In this document: piece after piece, positions 47,916 through 59,723 of the stretch
Position numbering within the stretch: the first letter of the stretch is position 1
Layout: every line of letters begins with the position of its first letter
Source of the DNA: Aporrectodea caliginosa
Taxonomy: Eukaryota; Annelida; Clitellata; Crassiclitellata; Lumbricidae
Reading direction: 5' to 3'
Assembly (NCBI GenBank): GCA_020284085.1
Contig: JACEVL010006447.1
Coordinates: forward strand, 216,001 to 280,000
Length of the DNA: 64,000 nt
Program-made: the position numbers and the translations under genes
The notes under the pieces: model-generated
What the model was told of the DNA's origin: nothing
Database searches by the model: none
What the model saw: only the letters and a program-made list of their open reading frames with translations

Positions 47916-50720
47916 GCTGCCAGTTCCGTCGCTGCATCAACAGCACCGGCGGTATGAGGTAGATGTGATTCAGCCAGGACGCCTTCAAAAGTCGCATCCC
48001 AGGCTAGATTCCTGCAGGTATCACGCAATAGAATATCCGTCCTAGGACTATCCGGGGGGATGTATGAATTTATCCCCCCGATGGAATAAACCGGTTTAGA
48101 GAATCCGGGGAGATAAACCATTCTATCCCCCATCGGCATACGCATTACGATAGCCTCGGCGAAAATCCACTCAAAATCACCAAAAACGAAGTAAATTGAT
48201 TTCAGGTCGGCTTACAAACTAAAGAAACGCAATTTAAAAATGTTATGTGAACAATAAATCCAAACAGTACGACTGAATACACTTAGAAACCGCCAAAAAT
48301 GCAAATTAAACCGAATACTCCATTTCGCTAAGGGGGATACTCATGTATGGGGATGCTCTATTTCGTGACACTGGCATGAGAGGGTATACGCGAATCTGCG
48401 CCAACTGGGCTGAGGTTCGCAATCAGACCTTCGGAGTCCTATAGTTTTTTTGGAGATGGAAATCCACCTCTGATAAGTACTCACCCGCTTTGCTCATTTC
48501 AGGCAGCATGTCTAGTGGTCCTAACGGTGCTAAGAAGGCAGACCATGCTATAGAACCGGAACCCATCGGCCAAAACCACGGAACCACAAGAACAACTGTT
48601 GGCAGAGCAAACTTTGACCCCAAGAGGCAACCCGCATCTAGGTGAAATACTTCGTCGAGAAAATTTAAATCGCAGCAAAGACGGAGCCAGTCACCTGCAT
48701 GGGTTGAAACCATTGCCCAAATACGGAAACCGCTCCAATTGCGATAGTTAGTATGATGTACGTACCCCTAGAAAACAAGGCCCTCTGTTTCAAGAGTACG
48801 TCCAAAACTCATTGTTTTTGACAGCTAAGTTGTCAGGAATTGGTGCGCTAGATTTTAGACACCACTGCACCGTGGTTGAAATAAGCATTTCCTCAAAAGA
48901 GCCCCGGTATTGACTAGGATTGAAGCCTGGAGAGATGCAGTACCTGCGGAAGACAAAAGGCAGGAAGTTCCAGTAAGAATATGCCTCTGGTGCCCAAAGT
49001 TTCTGGCCTCAGTATCGTCGTCGTGGCCCTGTTGCATCGCTGTCCAGCAGTGCTGTGCACATAAGTCTAAAGAAATTGAAATCCAGTAACCTACAGAGAC
49101 TTTTAATTTGCCCAGTAGACAGGAAATGAACGACTTAGAAATCTTAGATTCGAGGATCAGTTAATTATGTTGGTCTGTGTTCTGGTCAAACGACCAGATT
49201 ACGTAAACAGTGGGCATTCGATCAATGTAGCAGTGGCAATCTACAGCGATGTATCGAAGCGGTTTCCGTTTGGACAATTGTCTCGACAGTGACCTGCAAT
49301 AAGCTGTATATATATATATGTATGTATATACTTTATATGTATGCATGTCTCTAGCTATTTGTTAAGAGTCTTTTAAGATCCTCACAAGGGCGCTTGACAT
49401 GACAAGCTAACATAAGACCGAGTCGTACTAAACAGAATACTAATCATCTCACTACTGGATACTGATGGCATAATTATCAGCGGCGCTTCTTTACCGCACT
49501 TCTAAGCCTCAATGCCTCTGAGTACCTACAATTGAGTCAATGCAACATTTATATAGCGGCATTAGTGGGTTGCACCAACTATGAAGCTGCGTGAGGGGCT
49601 AAAGCTTGTCCAAATTTGGCTAAGACTAAGACCATCCCCAAAAAGTCTGCATCATGGATGAAGTTTTGATGAATTTCTTTGCATGCACATCGCTTCTATT
49701 AATTATCCAGAGGCGGCCTTTGACAGCCTTTCACAGTTTTGTGCTATAGGCAAGGTCGTTTTAAAATCATAACAAATGCTGCCAATTTTGATGCACGCAT
49801 TTGACTGTGTGAATCATTTGAAGCGTGACTTATGTGACAGCTGTGAATGTATGTGACGCATAAGACTGTACTTAATTTATATCAGTGACATCTGTAATAC
49901 TTCAATCCTATATTTTGAATAGTATTCTATTTGTTTGATGACACTAGTAGGCTAGGCCTATGTTTTATGATTCAGCGCAAAGAAATTGTCTTGAACATTG
50001 ACAAAACTGACTTCCTAGTGTTTCGTTGTCATAGTACATTTGTTACAAGTTATTGTAATTCTATTTGTTGGCAGTGAGTAGCATTGTGACAAAGCTATCT
50101 CAAAAGTTTCATCCCCGAAATTTCTAAGCATGCTGTATATCTGGATCAACACCTTACATGGAAGAAACACAATTCCCATTGCCAAAAATTTTCCCTCAAA
50201 GCATGAAAAATATTCCCGCATCTCTTATTTGTTACTGAATGACCTATTAATTCAGTTATAGGCCTCCTATTCGACTATCTACCTTTCCTACAGTAATATT
50301 ATCTGAAGTCTAATTACACCTCTCGCTTTAATTGCCTGACCACGCTCCAGAAACGCGTTTTGTTGGCTGTAGAGTCATCTCCACGTGCTATAACCTGAAC
50401 CAATTATAATTAACTCTGCCATCCTATAGGGATTGTGACACTCGGTTGCATTACTAGTTACTGTATTCTGGATCGTGTTTCGGTAGCAAACATTTTCCTT
50501 CGTCCTTTACTATTTACTTTATCCGCGCATCTAATATCTACTTGTCTAGTACCCATTACACACGATCCTCAGAAAAATTGAGTAAGAAACTTGCTCGCAA
50601 TAACGTTGGATTTTTATCTGGTACACGCTGGACTCATGAAATTTCTTGCCGTCTGCATTTAAACACGACGCTAAAGGGGAATCAATTTAAGACAAGCATA
50701 GTACTGACTTAGTATTTAGT
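47916..50720. other. No gene recognised
   Basis: An open minus frame runs from about 48216 into the minisatellite (YFVFGDFEWIFAEAIVMRMP and onward), but it overlaps an inverted GGGGGGAT/ATCCCCCC pair (48053-48082) and has no recognisable domain. Other frames at 48423-48713 and 48855-49037 are likewise unsupported. A weak SINE/LINE tail piece may lie at 49545-49575. Confidence 0.4.
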
Positions 50721-50724
50721 CCTT

Positions 50725-51265
50725 ATCGTGCATGTCTTCACGTCGGGCAACACATCTCCTCCACTCGTCTCAGGCATCTCAAATTCTCAAGTCGTCTCTG
50801 ATGGTTTCCGGCTAATTCTTCCGTGGTCTTCCTCTCTTCCTTCTCCCTCCAGAATTCCAGGACATCACTTGTTTAATTCTTCTGTCTTTATCCATATAGA
50901 AAACATGCCCCAACCACTTAAGTCTTCTCTCTCTGATATACCTTCTTGTCGTGTCCTCACTCTTATTGTTTGCTATTTTGTCGCGCCATGATACAAGTAG
51001 AATTCTTCTCAGCCACTATGCTCTATGTGCTCTATGCAATTTTTCCCTCTTTTCCACCGTCATTGACCATGTCTCAGATCCATACAACAGCGTGCTCAAA
51101 ACTATGACAGGTGAATCTTAGTCCTCATGTTACATCGGATTTTCTTCCAGATTTTAGTAAGCCTCCCAAATGCAGCATTTGCCTTTCCTATACGTGTCTT
51201 CATTTCTCTGTCGCAGCTGTTATCTGCTGTTATTAGGCTACCGAGGTAGCAGAAAGCATCCAGCA
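50725..51265 (-). pseudogene. Non-LTR retrotransposon reverse transcriptase, C-terminal part
   Basis: On the minus strand the reading runs CYLGSLITADNSCDREMKTR, GKANAAFGRLTKIWKK, then VLSTLLYGSETW, RRILLVSWRDKIANN, RERRLKWLGHVFYMDK and GRRKRGRPRKNW, ending DDLR and EWRRCVARR. These are the standard successive motifs of the C-terminal part of LINE reverse transcriptase proteins (YLGS, RIxxAxxAFxRL, LLYGSExW, WLGHVxRM, GRPxxxW). A frameshift lies between TKIHLS and VLSTLL and stop codons occur after HRA, DLRI and DA. The catalytic palm region is absent. A different LINE lineage from the copies at 54 and 63 kb. Confidence 0.85.
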
Positions 51266-51794
51266 AAACTGATGAAACGTGTAATTACTGGAAATGCCGT
51301 CATAACATCTCATAAGAAATTCGATGACCCTGTTAGCGGGACCTGTTCTCCTTTTGGTCTCACCAGCGGAGGATGCCTGTCGCTATTTTCTTTGAGTGAC
51401 TGCTATATCGATTATTTTGTTCAGCAGACGTCTAATCAGATAAAATCACAATTAATCATAAGTACTACAATAGAACGTCATTATATCGAAGTTCAATGGA
51501 CCAGCGTAAGTAGTTCGGTCAATTTGAGCTGATAAAAATATCACGTTATCGGACTCCATGTATATTAAACTTCAATACATGTAGGCTAGGCCTACAGTAA
51601 CTGCAAATGCGTGTTTGGGTTATAGCAATGACTGTGTGACAAATAAATACGAAGCACAGTGCTTGAAATACATGTATTTAATCTATAACTGTAAAACAAT
51701 TTATTAAACATTCCTAACAGCCATGAACCTAAACCGAAATTTCTTAGCAAAGTTGCTAAGTATAGAATGTTAGGCAAAATGTAGCATGGAGTTT

Positions 51795-51826
51795 ACATAT
51801 TCTGGTTGATGGCAACCAGAATATGT
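51795..51826. other. Perfect 14-bp-stem hairpin
   Basis: ACATATTCTGGTTG, loop ATGG, CAACCAGAATATGT. Function unknown. Confidence 0.85.
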
Positions 51827-52370
51827 CCGGACCTTCTTGACGCATGCCAGCAATATGTTGTGCTATTCGATGCTTTCGTTCATTGATTGCTCGAATCAAA
51901 CATAGGTTGACAATATTTTGTCTTTATGTTTTATCCATGTTGACAACGTGTTTAGCCCTAAACGCCTCGCAGCATTAATCTCAGATTCGCTGCTTTATAC
52001 GCATAGCAGTGCATCCATTTTGTCATCCGCAGACAGATTCTTTTTCTTTTAGAACGCTGTCATTAAAAATGCACACTCTTGTAACAACGATCATACGGCA
52101 GATTTCTTCGCGAAGACGATTAGTAAGGTCGGTCTTTGTAAATTGTGGCCGCCGAAAGATCGCGTGTCAGAGGTTCTATGTTTTAAGTATGAAGGTGAAA
52201 TAATAGTACAAAGCAGTTTACTATTGGCATTGGTCACAACGTCAACTGGGCAGAGTAGTTACATGTGTATGTATCTGGTTGCATTAGACTTAGACAGTAA
52301 ATATATGGTGTGGATTCCTTGAAACGTTGTTCGACAGTGCATGATATCTTTACTCATCCCTTCATATTAA

Positions 52371-53346
52371 CCCTCAGGCTACCAAGGTTTTTTGTGACAT
52401 TGGCTACCAAGGGGGTGGTGGTGGTTACTACCCCCCTGGATTTCGTGTTTGGTTTCACATATCATATCTTGTAATACAGCAATGAATTCAGCATTCATTT
52501 CTGAACAGAATGGTATATTTAGTTGTGAATTATGTGAATGCATCTCGAAATTACATAATATTTAACAACGGAAGTGATATTTTATATTATTGCGTACATC
52601 TTGTACTTGTTGGATAAACAAATATAAGATTACGTGTGTTTTGAAACTGATCTATGTATCCAAGAACATTATAAATATAATAAGGCTTCATTTGTAGCAA
52701 TAACATACAAACTAGTCCATAGTCTGTGTTAGGTACAGCGAAATCTAAAGGCAACGTGAAACAAGACTTCACGTTATTGTTCACGGCAGTCAAATATGTC
52801 GGTGGTCCTTGCAGTTATTGCAAGTTACTCCCGATGTTTTGTGCGAATGCTTCCTGCAAACCGGCTTCTCACTTCATCTTCAGTATCTGTTTCAGCTAAT
52901 ATAAGTTCTAAAATTGTAGCTGATGACAAACGTTTACGTAGAAATATCAGTTTACGTTGTGATGCTGCATCTAGCCATTTTCAGACACATATCGCGTATT
53001 ATTATTTATTTTGATCACTTCCGGTTTCCAAAAGGCAAATATGTAAGCAAGCAAATGACGCCCTGCATTCCCTCTAAAGAATGGTATATTTGTTTCTCTT
53101 CCAGGAAGAATAATGAATACGCTATAGTCGAAAAACTAAGGGGGTGGTATCAACCCCTGTGGTACCTCGGGTATATCGGGTATAACTTTTGAATGGCGTG
53201 GGATACCACCACGATGTTTACCTCAAAATGTGCGCAAATGAACCTGCTACAGCTATCTAAAATGTAAAAATTATATTCCATATGAAAAAAATTTATGCAG
53301 AAAAACGTAGGTGGGGTGGTAACCACCCCCCTTGGTAGCCCGAGGG
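52371..53346. mobile_element. piggyBac-like non-autonomous element
   Basis: A 976-bp element flanked by TTAA at 52367-52370 and 53347-53350. The ends are inverted: CCCTCAGGCTACCAAGG on the left and CCCTCGGGCTACCAAGG on the right (minus strand), 16 of 17 identical. Both ends also carry subterminal GGTGGT/ACCACCCC repeats. TTAA duplication plus CCC starts are the piggyBac signature. The only hint of coding is a minus-strand stretch with E-T-D-T-E-D-E at 52892-52872, like the acidic N-terminal part of such transposases, followed by a stop. No catalytic domain is present. Confidence 0.75.
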
Positions 53347-53829
53347 TTAAAGACAGATTCTTTCCATATTTGACTTTGGGAGCCAGACAACTTATTGAAT
53401 TGAATGCATGATAGAACGACATATATTGCCCTATATTTTGGAGTAAAAAATGGGAAATCGTAAACAATTTCATAAATTATCTCGGCAGATTACACTTGAC
53501 ACTTTTTTGGGGAAGTACACTGCCGTAAATTTTATTCTAATTTTTAGTTTTTTCCAGATGTTGCTATTTATGATTCACCGTGTTCGTATTTGATTGGTAA
53601 GTACCAGAAACACGATTGTCTTAATTTATAGATCCATACACGAGTCATGATCCAGTTGTATAGCACGTTCAGTGACCTCTGCACACCGAGATCCCCTGCA
53701 AAGGAGTCTCTGAAGAGCGGCTTTTGCTCTTTTCGTTCGGTTTCTTAGTTCAATTGCTATTTATGTTTTGTTTTCCTGCCTTTTTAGCGTCAATTAAGGC
53801 GTTCTTTGGCCGACAAAATAGGAAACGGA

Positions 53830-53955
53830 GACACAACATGCAATGCTTATAATACATACGTGCATACATACAGACACACATATACATACATGCATAATAT
53901 TATATACACGTACATACATACAAACAATACATACGCACGTACATACATACGTTAC
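53830..53955. repeat. Degenerate (CATA)n microsatellite
   Basis: Interrupted CATA/CACA repeats. Confidence 0.9.
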
Positions 53956-54059
53956 AGACGGATCTTCTCACCATGGCTTCTCGCCGCCATGTAATGGAAT
54001 TGACTATTGGGGTTGCCTTCGATAAGAATCTTGGCAATATATATTCACGATCAGAAGTT

Positions 54060-54380
54060 CTCAAATTTAAGTGATTCAAGGACTGTTGGCAGTTGGTGAA
54101 TTGCGACAAAATCCATCCTGCAGTCAGAGAATCTTTGGCAGATCTTTTATGGTTCCGCATGCTCGCTCTGCCACCAGACAGCGTCGGGCTTTCTCGATCG
54201 TGGGTCCTTCTCTTTGGAATTGTCTCCCCTCTGACCTGCGTTCTCTTCCGCGAGACTTCTCTGGCTCTTTTTATAAATAATTGCTTAAGACCTTCCTTTT
54301 GGACGGGCCTGGGTCGGGAGCGCTTCTGAGTAGTAATCTTGAAGGGGCGCTTTATAAATAAATTTCATAGATAGATAGAT
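54060..54380 (+). pseudogene. LINE (family A) protein C-terminus and 3' end
   Basis: The plus frame 54071-54280 ends with FMVPHARSATRQRRAFSIVG, PSLWNCLPSDLRSLPRDFSG and SFYK, then after a stop LLRPSF where LLKTFLF is expected. This is the usual C-terminus of a large class of non-LTR reverse transcriptase proteins. The 3' untranslated part has GGGTCGGGAGCGCTTCTGAG and then AGGGGCGCTTTATAAATAAA, and finishes in a GATA repeat. The copy is 5'-truncated at about 54 kb. Its tail is the reference for the SINE and tail fragments elsewhere in the window. Confidence 0.85.
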
Positions 54381-54788
54381 AGATAATGCCCAGGTCTGAA
54401 GCTGATATCCTTTGACGACTACAAATAATTTGTAACTATTGCTTATCTTCTTCAGCGGTGTTCCCTGTGCCTGAAATATATTTAAAACTATCAGGTTTGT
54501 GCATCGTGCGTGATGGATAGCGAAGATCATCCTTCGCCATTAGAAAGAGTAGGCCTACATTCTAATTTAGAATGTACTATTTTGTGACCAGTTCTAATTA
54601 TGGCCAAAGAAGAAAAAGAAATTCGTGACCTAGACATCATTACCGTTCTGATTCATTTTGGGCTCAGATTTCTGCACTGCTGGCTTTTAAAATTGCTATA
54701 TTAGGTGTCTAAAGACCTTTAATATATTGAAATATAATATGACAACTTTTGTAGCATCTACTACACTTAATAAAGACTACTATATAAT

Positions 54789-55020
54789 ATGCGAAGAAGA
54801 AGAATAAGAAGAAGAATAGCAAGAAGAAGAAGAAGACGAAGAAGAAGAAGAAGAAGAAGAAGAAGAAGAAGAACGCGAAGAATAACGCGAAGAAGAACGC
54901 GAAGAAGAACGCGAAGAAGAACGCGAAGAAGAAGAAGAAGAAGAAGAAGAAGAAGAAGGAGGAGGAGGTGGTGGTGGAGGAGGAGGAGGAAGAAGAGGAG
55001 GAGGAGAAGAAGAAGAAGAG
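54789..55020. repeat. (GAA/GAG)n tract
   Basis: About 230 bp of GAA repeats with a GAACGC sub-array and a GGA/GGT section. Confidence 0.97.
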
Positions 55021-55686
55021 ATCTTTCCGTGTCTTTGAGTGTTTCTAACGGATTATTTAAACAAAATGCTCAACTAAGTAGATCACCGTAAATATAATAA
55101 ATGTTAACTCTAGGCACTATCTACAGTGTTTTCCACAAGTTTTAAGTACAGTCCATCAGGACACCCGAGTACCAATCCCTACACCTTCGCCAAGAGGTTT
55201 ACATCTTATCCCCAACAACCTCATTTCTCTCTGTCACCAAAACTTCCGGTGGACTCCGTGCCCAGTCAGCTATTGGTCACAGTCAAACAATAAGACACGC
55301 CCAAGTTCTTAAGAACCTTTTTGCAGGTGCCTGATGTACGGCCGCCTATTCAGGCCAAACAACTGTTAACCGCTATTCACCACAAAGAAGACAACGGAAA
55401 TTTGGTTCAACGCAGAAAGTGTTTAGACAAAGAGACAATCCGAATATAAGTCGACCGCCGACCATCGCAGTGAAATATTACACCCCGCAGAATATTAATC
55501 CACCTAGATTCGAACAAATGCAGACAAATAAAGCAATTGTAGGAACCCACGAGTCTTAATATTAATGTGGCTAGACAAGGACTGAGTTCTACAACCAGAC
55601 ACCTTAGTATGATCATATAGAAGACCATAATAACCGAGTGGTTGTAAATAAGTCACAAATACTGCATTAAAATGATGGGTTATTTG

Positions 55687-56364
55687 CAGAGGCGGCACAT
55701 CCTATTAGGCACGCAGGCACAGTGCCTACTGAAAATACGGTTCCATAAGGCACGCTCCACTGCGTGCCTACCTATTTATGCGTACCTGCTTTGTTATATT
55801 TATGATTTATGATTATTTATTATGTCTGCAAACATTTTCAGTCTTATGTCAAATTCGTGAGAAGAGCATGAAATGCGTTTCTCCTGAATGTGTTGTTCGC
55901 GATAATCGACGCGATTCCTCTCGGTAGGAGCGCTAGTATGCTTTTGACCGTTGACGCAAGTTTTGCGAAGCCTTGTTTTATGTATTATCCTTGCTTTGTA
56001 GCTGTCGTATGCCGGAAGTACTATTACTTCTATCATGTCCGCTGCAATGGCTGCATAATTATGTCACTGAGCGAGAAATTATTATCATATTCAGTTTAGC
56101 ATTAGATACATTGAAGTTTGAGTTTTTCAAGTTTTCATAAATCTATCGAACTATTCAGACACTATCAGGATTCCGGAATGGATAAATTCGTCGTTAAACG
56201 AGCTCGAACTCATCCTTCACCGCCCGATTCACCCAGTCTTAGGCCGACGAATCAGGTACTGTCAGTAAGCACTATTAGACTATGACATATATTCTCTTAC
56301 TTTAATAGTAAGCACCCATTTCCCTCCGTGCCTACCTAATTTTGAACTGGTTGTGCCGCCCCTG
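55687..56364 (+). mobile_element. hAT element, non-autonomous, 678 bp
   Basis: Perfect 8-bp target duplication GTTATTTG (55679-55686 and 56365-56372). Inverted ends are CAGAGGCGGCAC on the left and GTGCCGCCCCTG on the right, 11 of 12 matched, followed by subterminal GTAGGCACG-type repeats in both orientations. CAG-ended termini and 8-bp duplication are diagnostic of hAT. It keeps a remnant of transposase first exon (see 56178) but lacks the rest, so it depends on an active partner. Confidence 0.85.
56178..56255 (+). pseudogene. Fossil hAT transposase first exon
   Basis: ATG at 56178 opens MDKFVVKRARTHPSPPDSPS and LRPTNQ (26 codons), followed by a donor-like CAG|GTACTG. An MDKFxxK(R) start followed by a Ser/Pro-rich linker is common to hAT-derived transposases of the zinc-finger MYM-like group. 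Nothing downstream inside the element encodes the catalytic part, so this is a leftover of the deletion that made the element non-autonomous. Confidence 0.55.
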
Positions 56365-56929
56365 GTTATTTGTGCTTATTTGCATTGTGACAGCACTGGT
56401 AGCTGATGGCATCAGACAGCGTCCTCGGAGCATTCGTGTCTGCATGAGCGCATTGTCTTTCTGCAAGTGGTTTTCTTGTCTCTGATTCTTCCGAATGAGT
56501 CCTATTATGTTCCCACTGCGTATACACGACGGTGGCAGCGTCCTTTAGGAACGGATTCCTTCAGCCTGGATATGATAGTCCGGCGGTTTGTCCTCAGGGA
56601 CTTGGCTTCTCGTAACCTTTGAAATCGCCGAGGGAAGAACGGGAAGAACGCGCATTAAATTCAGCCTCGTCGTCGGCCTATCTGATGTGCACGCGGCTCA
56701 GCATGGCAAAGCGCTGGCCGCCGCTGCCTTATCAGCTGTTGTATATACGTCAGTGTATTGAACAGTGCAATTGAACGTCGGCCAGGATGGATTTGGCTAC
56801 AGACCGTCGTCGTTCAATGTCTCATAGACCATGGACATTATCTTGCAATGGTTCGGCGTCTAAGTGCGCTGAGCGCTTTATACGACGCGTCTTATTATAC
56901 GCAGACCAACCGTTAAAGCATTCCGTCGA

Positions 56930-57430
56930 TCCATAATGCATTGCCATGTTAGGGGCATTGTCATCTGAAGTATTGCCATGTTAGGAGCATTGCCATCTGA
57001 TGCATTGCCATGTTTGGGGCATTGCCATCTGAAGCATTGCCATGTTAGGGGCATTGCCATCTGATGCACTTCCATCTGATGCATTGCCATGTGAAGCATT
57101 GCCATTTGAAGCATTGCCATGTTAGGGGCATTGCCATCTGATGCATTGCCTGATGCATTGCCATGTGAGGCATTGCCATCTGAAGCATTGCCATGTTAGG
57201 GGCATTGCCATCTGAAGCATTGCCATGTTAGGGGCATTGCCATCTGATGCACTTGCCATCTGATGCATTGCCATGTTAGGAGCATTGCCATCTGAAGCAT
57301 TGCCATGTTATGGCATTGCCATCTGATGCATTGCCGTGTGAGGCCTAACCATGTAGAGCATTGTCATGTGTTGCATTTCCATCTATGCCCTAGTATGTTG
57401 CATACTGTCGTTTGAGGCATTGTCATGCAC
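56930..57430. repeat. GCATTGCCAT minisatellite
   Basis: Irregular array of 12-18-bp units: GCATTGCCATCTGAT, GCATTGCCATGTTAGGGG and GCATTGCCATGTGAG, decaying at the right end. Unit lengths are mostly multiples of three, which keeps the minus frame open in part (MAMLQMAMLH). Confidence 0.9.
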
Positions 57431-58890
57431 ATTATGAATTAAGGACCATCTATCGATTGATGGCTTCTATGTATATCATGGCTATAATATACAGTGCATG
57501 CGGTAGAAGAAGTCTTTGGCATTCTCTTGATCTAATATAAACAGGACAGTGTTCTCAATGTGATCAGAACGCTCGCAGAGAGAGCAGAGAACAAGAGCCG
57601 ACCACAGACGCAGTAGACAAACATTCTGGTCTTTCTGGGCGGCAGCAAATTACACATTTATTCTCTGGCACCAGACTCGTAATGAGATTCATTGTTACAC
57701 CATCTGTCCCCTTGACTTAGTTGAAATGCACTGACAAAGCTAATGTTCGGCAGAAATTAGTTTGACGAAAGAAAGGCAAGACCTGGGCGATGCATGAACA
57801 TGAATGTATGTAAGCAAGTAAGTGAGAGTAGTAAGAATGTCCTTTAATATACCAATTGCTAACCGCAGTTTGGTGTAGGTCTACAAACAACATATTATCA
57901 CAGACATTCGCGAAGTTAAAGATCAGTAAAAAAGGCAGTGTGTCTTGCTTTTAAAAGCATGTATCTTGATATCATGATAGCACGTTTAATGGACCAATAA
58001 AGTCTTACTAGGAAATACACTCAGTTATTAATATCATACCCTGAGGCCTTCATGAGTCGCTACCTTTGGCAGAAATATCTGGTACAACGCATTTACGGTT
58101 TTGCGTCACAAAGAGAGGAGTTGTTCCAGGGCTGAGAAAAATTGTTTGACAACCATATAATCTATTCCTCTTATATAACATTTCGACTACATGTATAAAA
58201 ATGCATGTCAGCGTCATCGAGAAGTTTTTAGAACCAGTTTCAGTTATAGGCTGTAGGCTTGCATATTGGACAGAGAGGTTTTACGTGGCCTCTGTAAGGT
58301 GCGTAAAATGCGTTATATTCAGTGTCCTGAAACATGGGAGGGACTTAGGGTAATGATGACATTCTGGCACGGAGAACAGATCAGCACGGACGCGGAATCG
58401 CTACCCTCCCATAAGTCGACTCAGCCTTTCATTCGCCAGATGGCGTTCATAAAATTAGCAGTAGGACGTGATGGACGCCTTGCATGGCTGCCAAACAGTT
58501 AAATTCGGCTCCTGTAATATCTTGTGATTATCCGTTCATACTATGAATTGCAATCATACTGTGGTGTGTCAGTGTGAAATAATAAACGAAGATTATTATT
58601 ATGCATACAGACGTGATGTGGTCTATGCACAACGAAGCTGGATAAACTGTTTGAGTACACATGCCTCTCTCGTCAAGCAGTATAATTTGGTGTCGGCGTA
58701 TATGATAATCTGGGAAGTAAACGGCTGGTAATTCGATGCGTTGACTCCCTGTCTAGAACCAGCTCTAATGCGGGGTTGGAAAATGAGCTTCTCCCAAGAC
58801 TTCCATTAGGGACATAGAATCTATACGTATACTGTCACTGGCATTTCTCTACAACTTGTACAATGGAACTCATATTTTGCAGGTTTTCTC
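57431..58890. other. No gene recognised
   Basis: Short open frames at 58266-58502 and 58543-58731 (plus) show no recognisable domain or splice context. Confidence 0.4.
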
Positions 58891-58894
58891 AGTT

Positions 58895-59000
58895 TCGAGA
58901 CCACAGCAACATCCAAGGCTTCCAAATATGATCCCATCAGATCGTTACACTGGCTTCCCATTAACCGATGACGAGTTTAAAAACTAAATCCACCACACGT
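58895..59000 (+). mobile_element. LINE reverse transcriptase scrap
   Basis: The plus frame reads KYDPIRSLHWLPINR, matching the HWLPIxxR motif near the C-terminus of LINE proteins, then stops. A very short remnant. Confidence 0.5.
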
Positions 59001-59723
59001 TCATGGAGTAGTCACAGTTCATGACGCAATGAGCCGATTAAGTTCTAGTACGCACTAGACACTTCTGATTCGGTGGATGTGCATTCGGTGGATGACCATT
59101 TGTGGCATTGCAATTTCATTTGACTAATCGAAGGACGAAGTTATCCAATGATTTTACTTTCTGCCTGTCTCATTACGATACGTCGGCCACCATTTTGTCA
59201 CATAAGCAGCAAAGCATTTTCACAGGCTTCTAGTTTTCACAGTCCCTAAGGCCAAGCCCGGCAGGCCGTGTCTTCTGTGTCGATTTGATAATAAGATCCT
59301 TTCCCTGCAGACAGCCTCTGAGATTCATCGATAGCAAATAGTCTACTGGTTATCCCACGACTGACGAAAAAAACTTGCCTTCTCTGGTAAGACCATGTAC
59401 CTGACACTGACTGACTTCACTAGTCTTAAGTGCTATTTCAATACTGGCACAGGACCTATTTTATTCAGCATCAGCTGTCTTTACTGCCTTCCTGTATCGC
59501 CTCGCTGACCCTCAAGAATTGGCCAGAACTATATGTAGGCCATCGATTGATGCCGTGCGTTGCATTGCAATGATGACGCTATAAATTCTTGAGATTAGAC
59601 TGCATCATTTGGACCAAACTAACCTCATTTGTCGTTCATCCAGTGTCAATATGACCATCCTAATCTTCGTTGATGGTTTAACTGAACCATATAGCAATAT
59701 TGCAGGAAAGGCCTTAGCAATAT

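Noticed and set aside
56878..57120. 80-residue minus-strand MAML/HQM repeat frame
   Set aside because: Translation of the GCATTGCCAT minisatellite.
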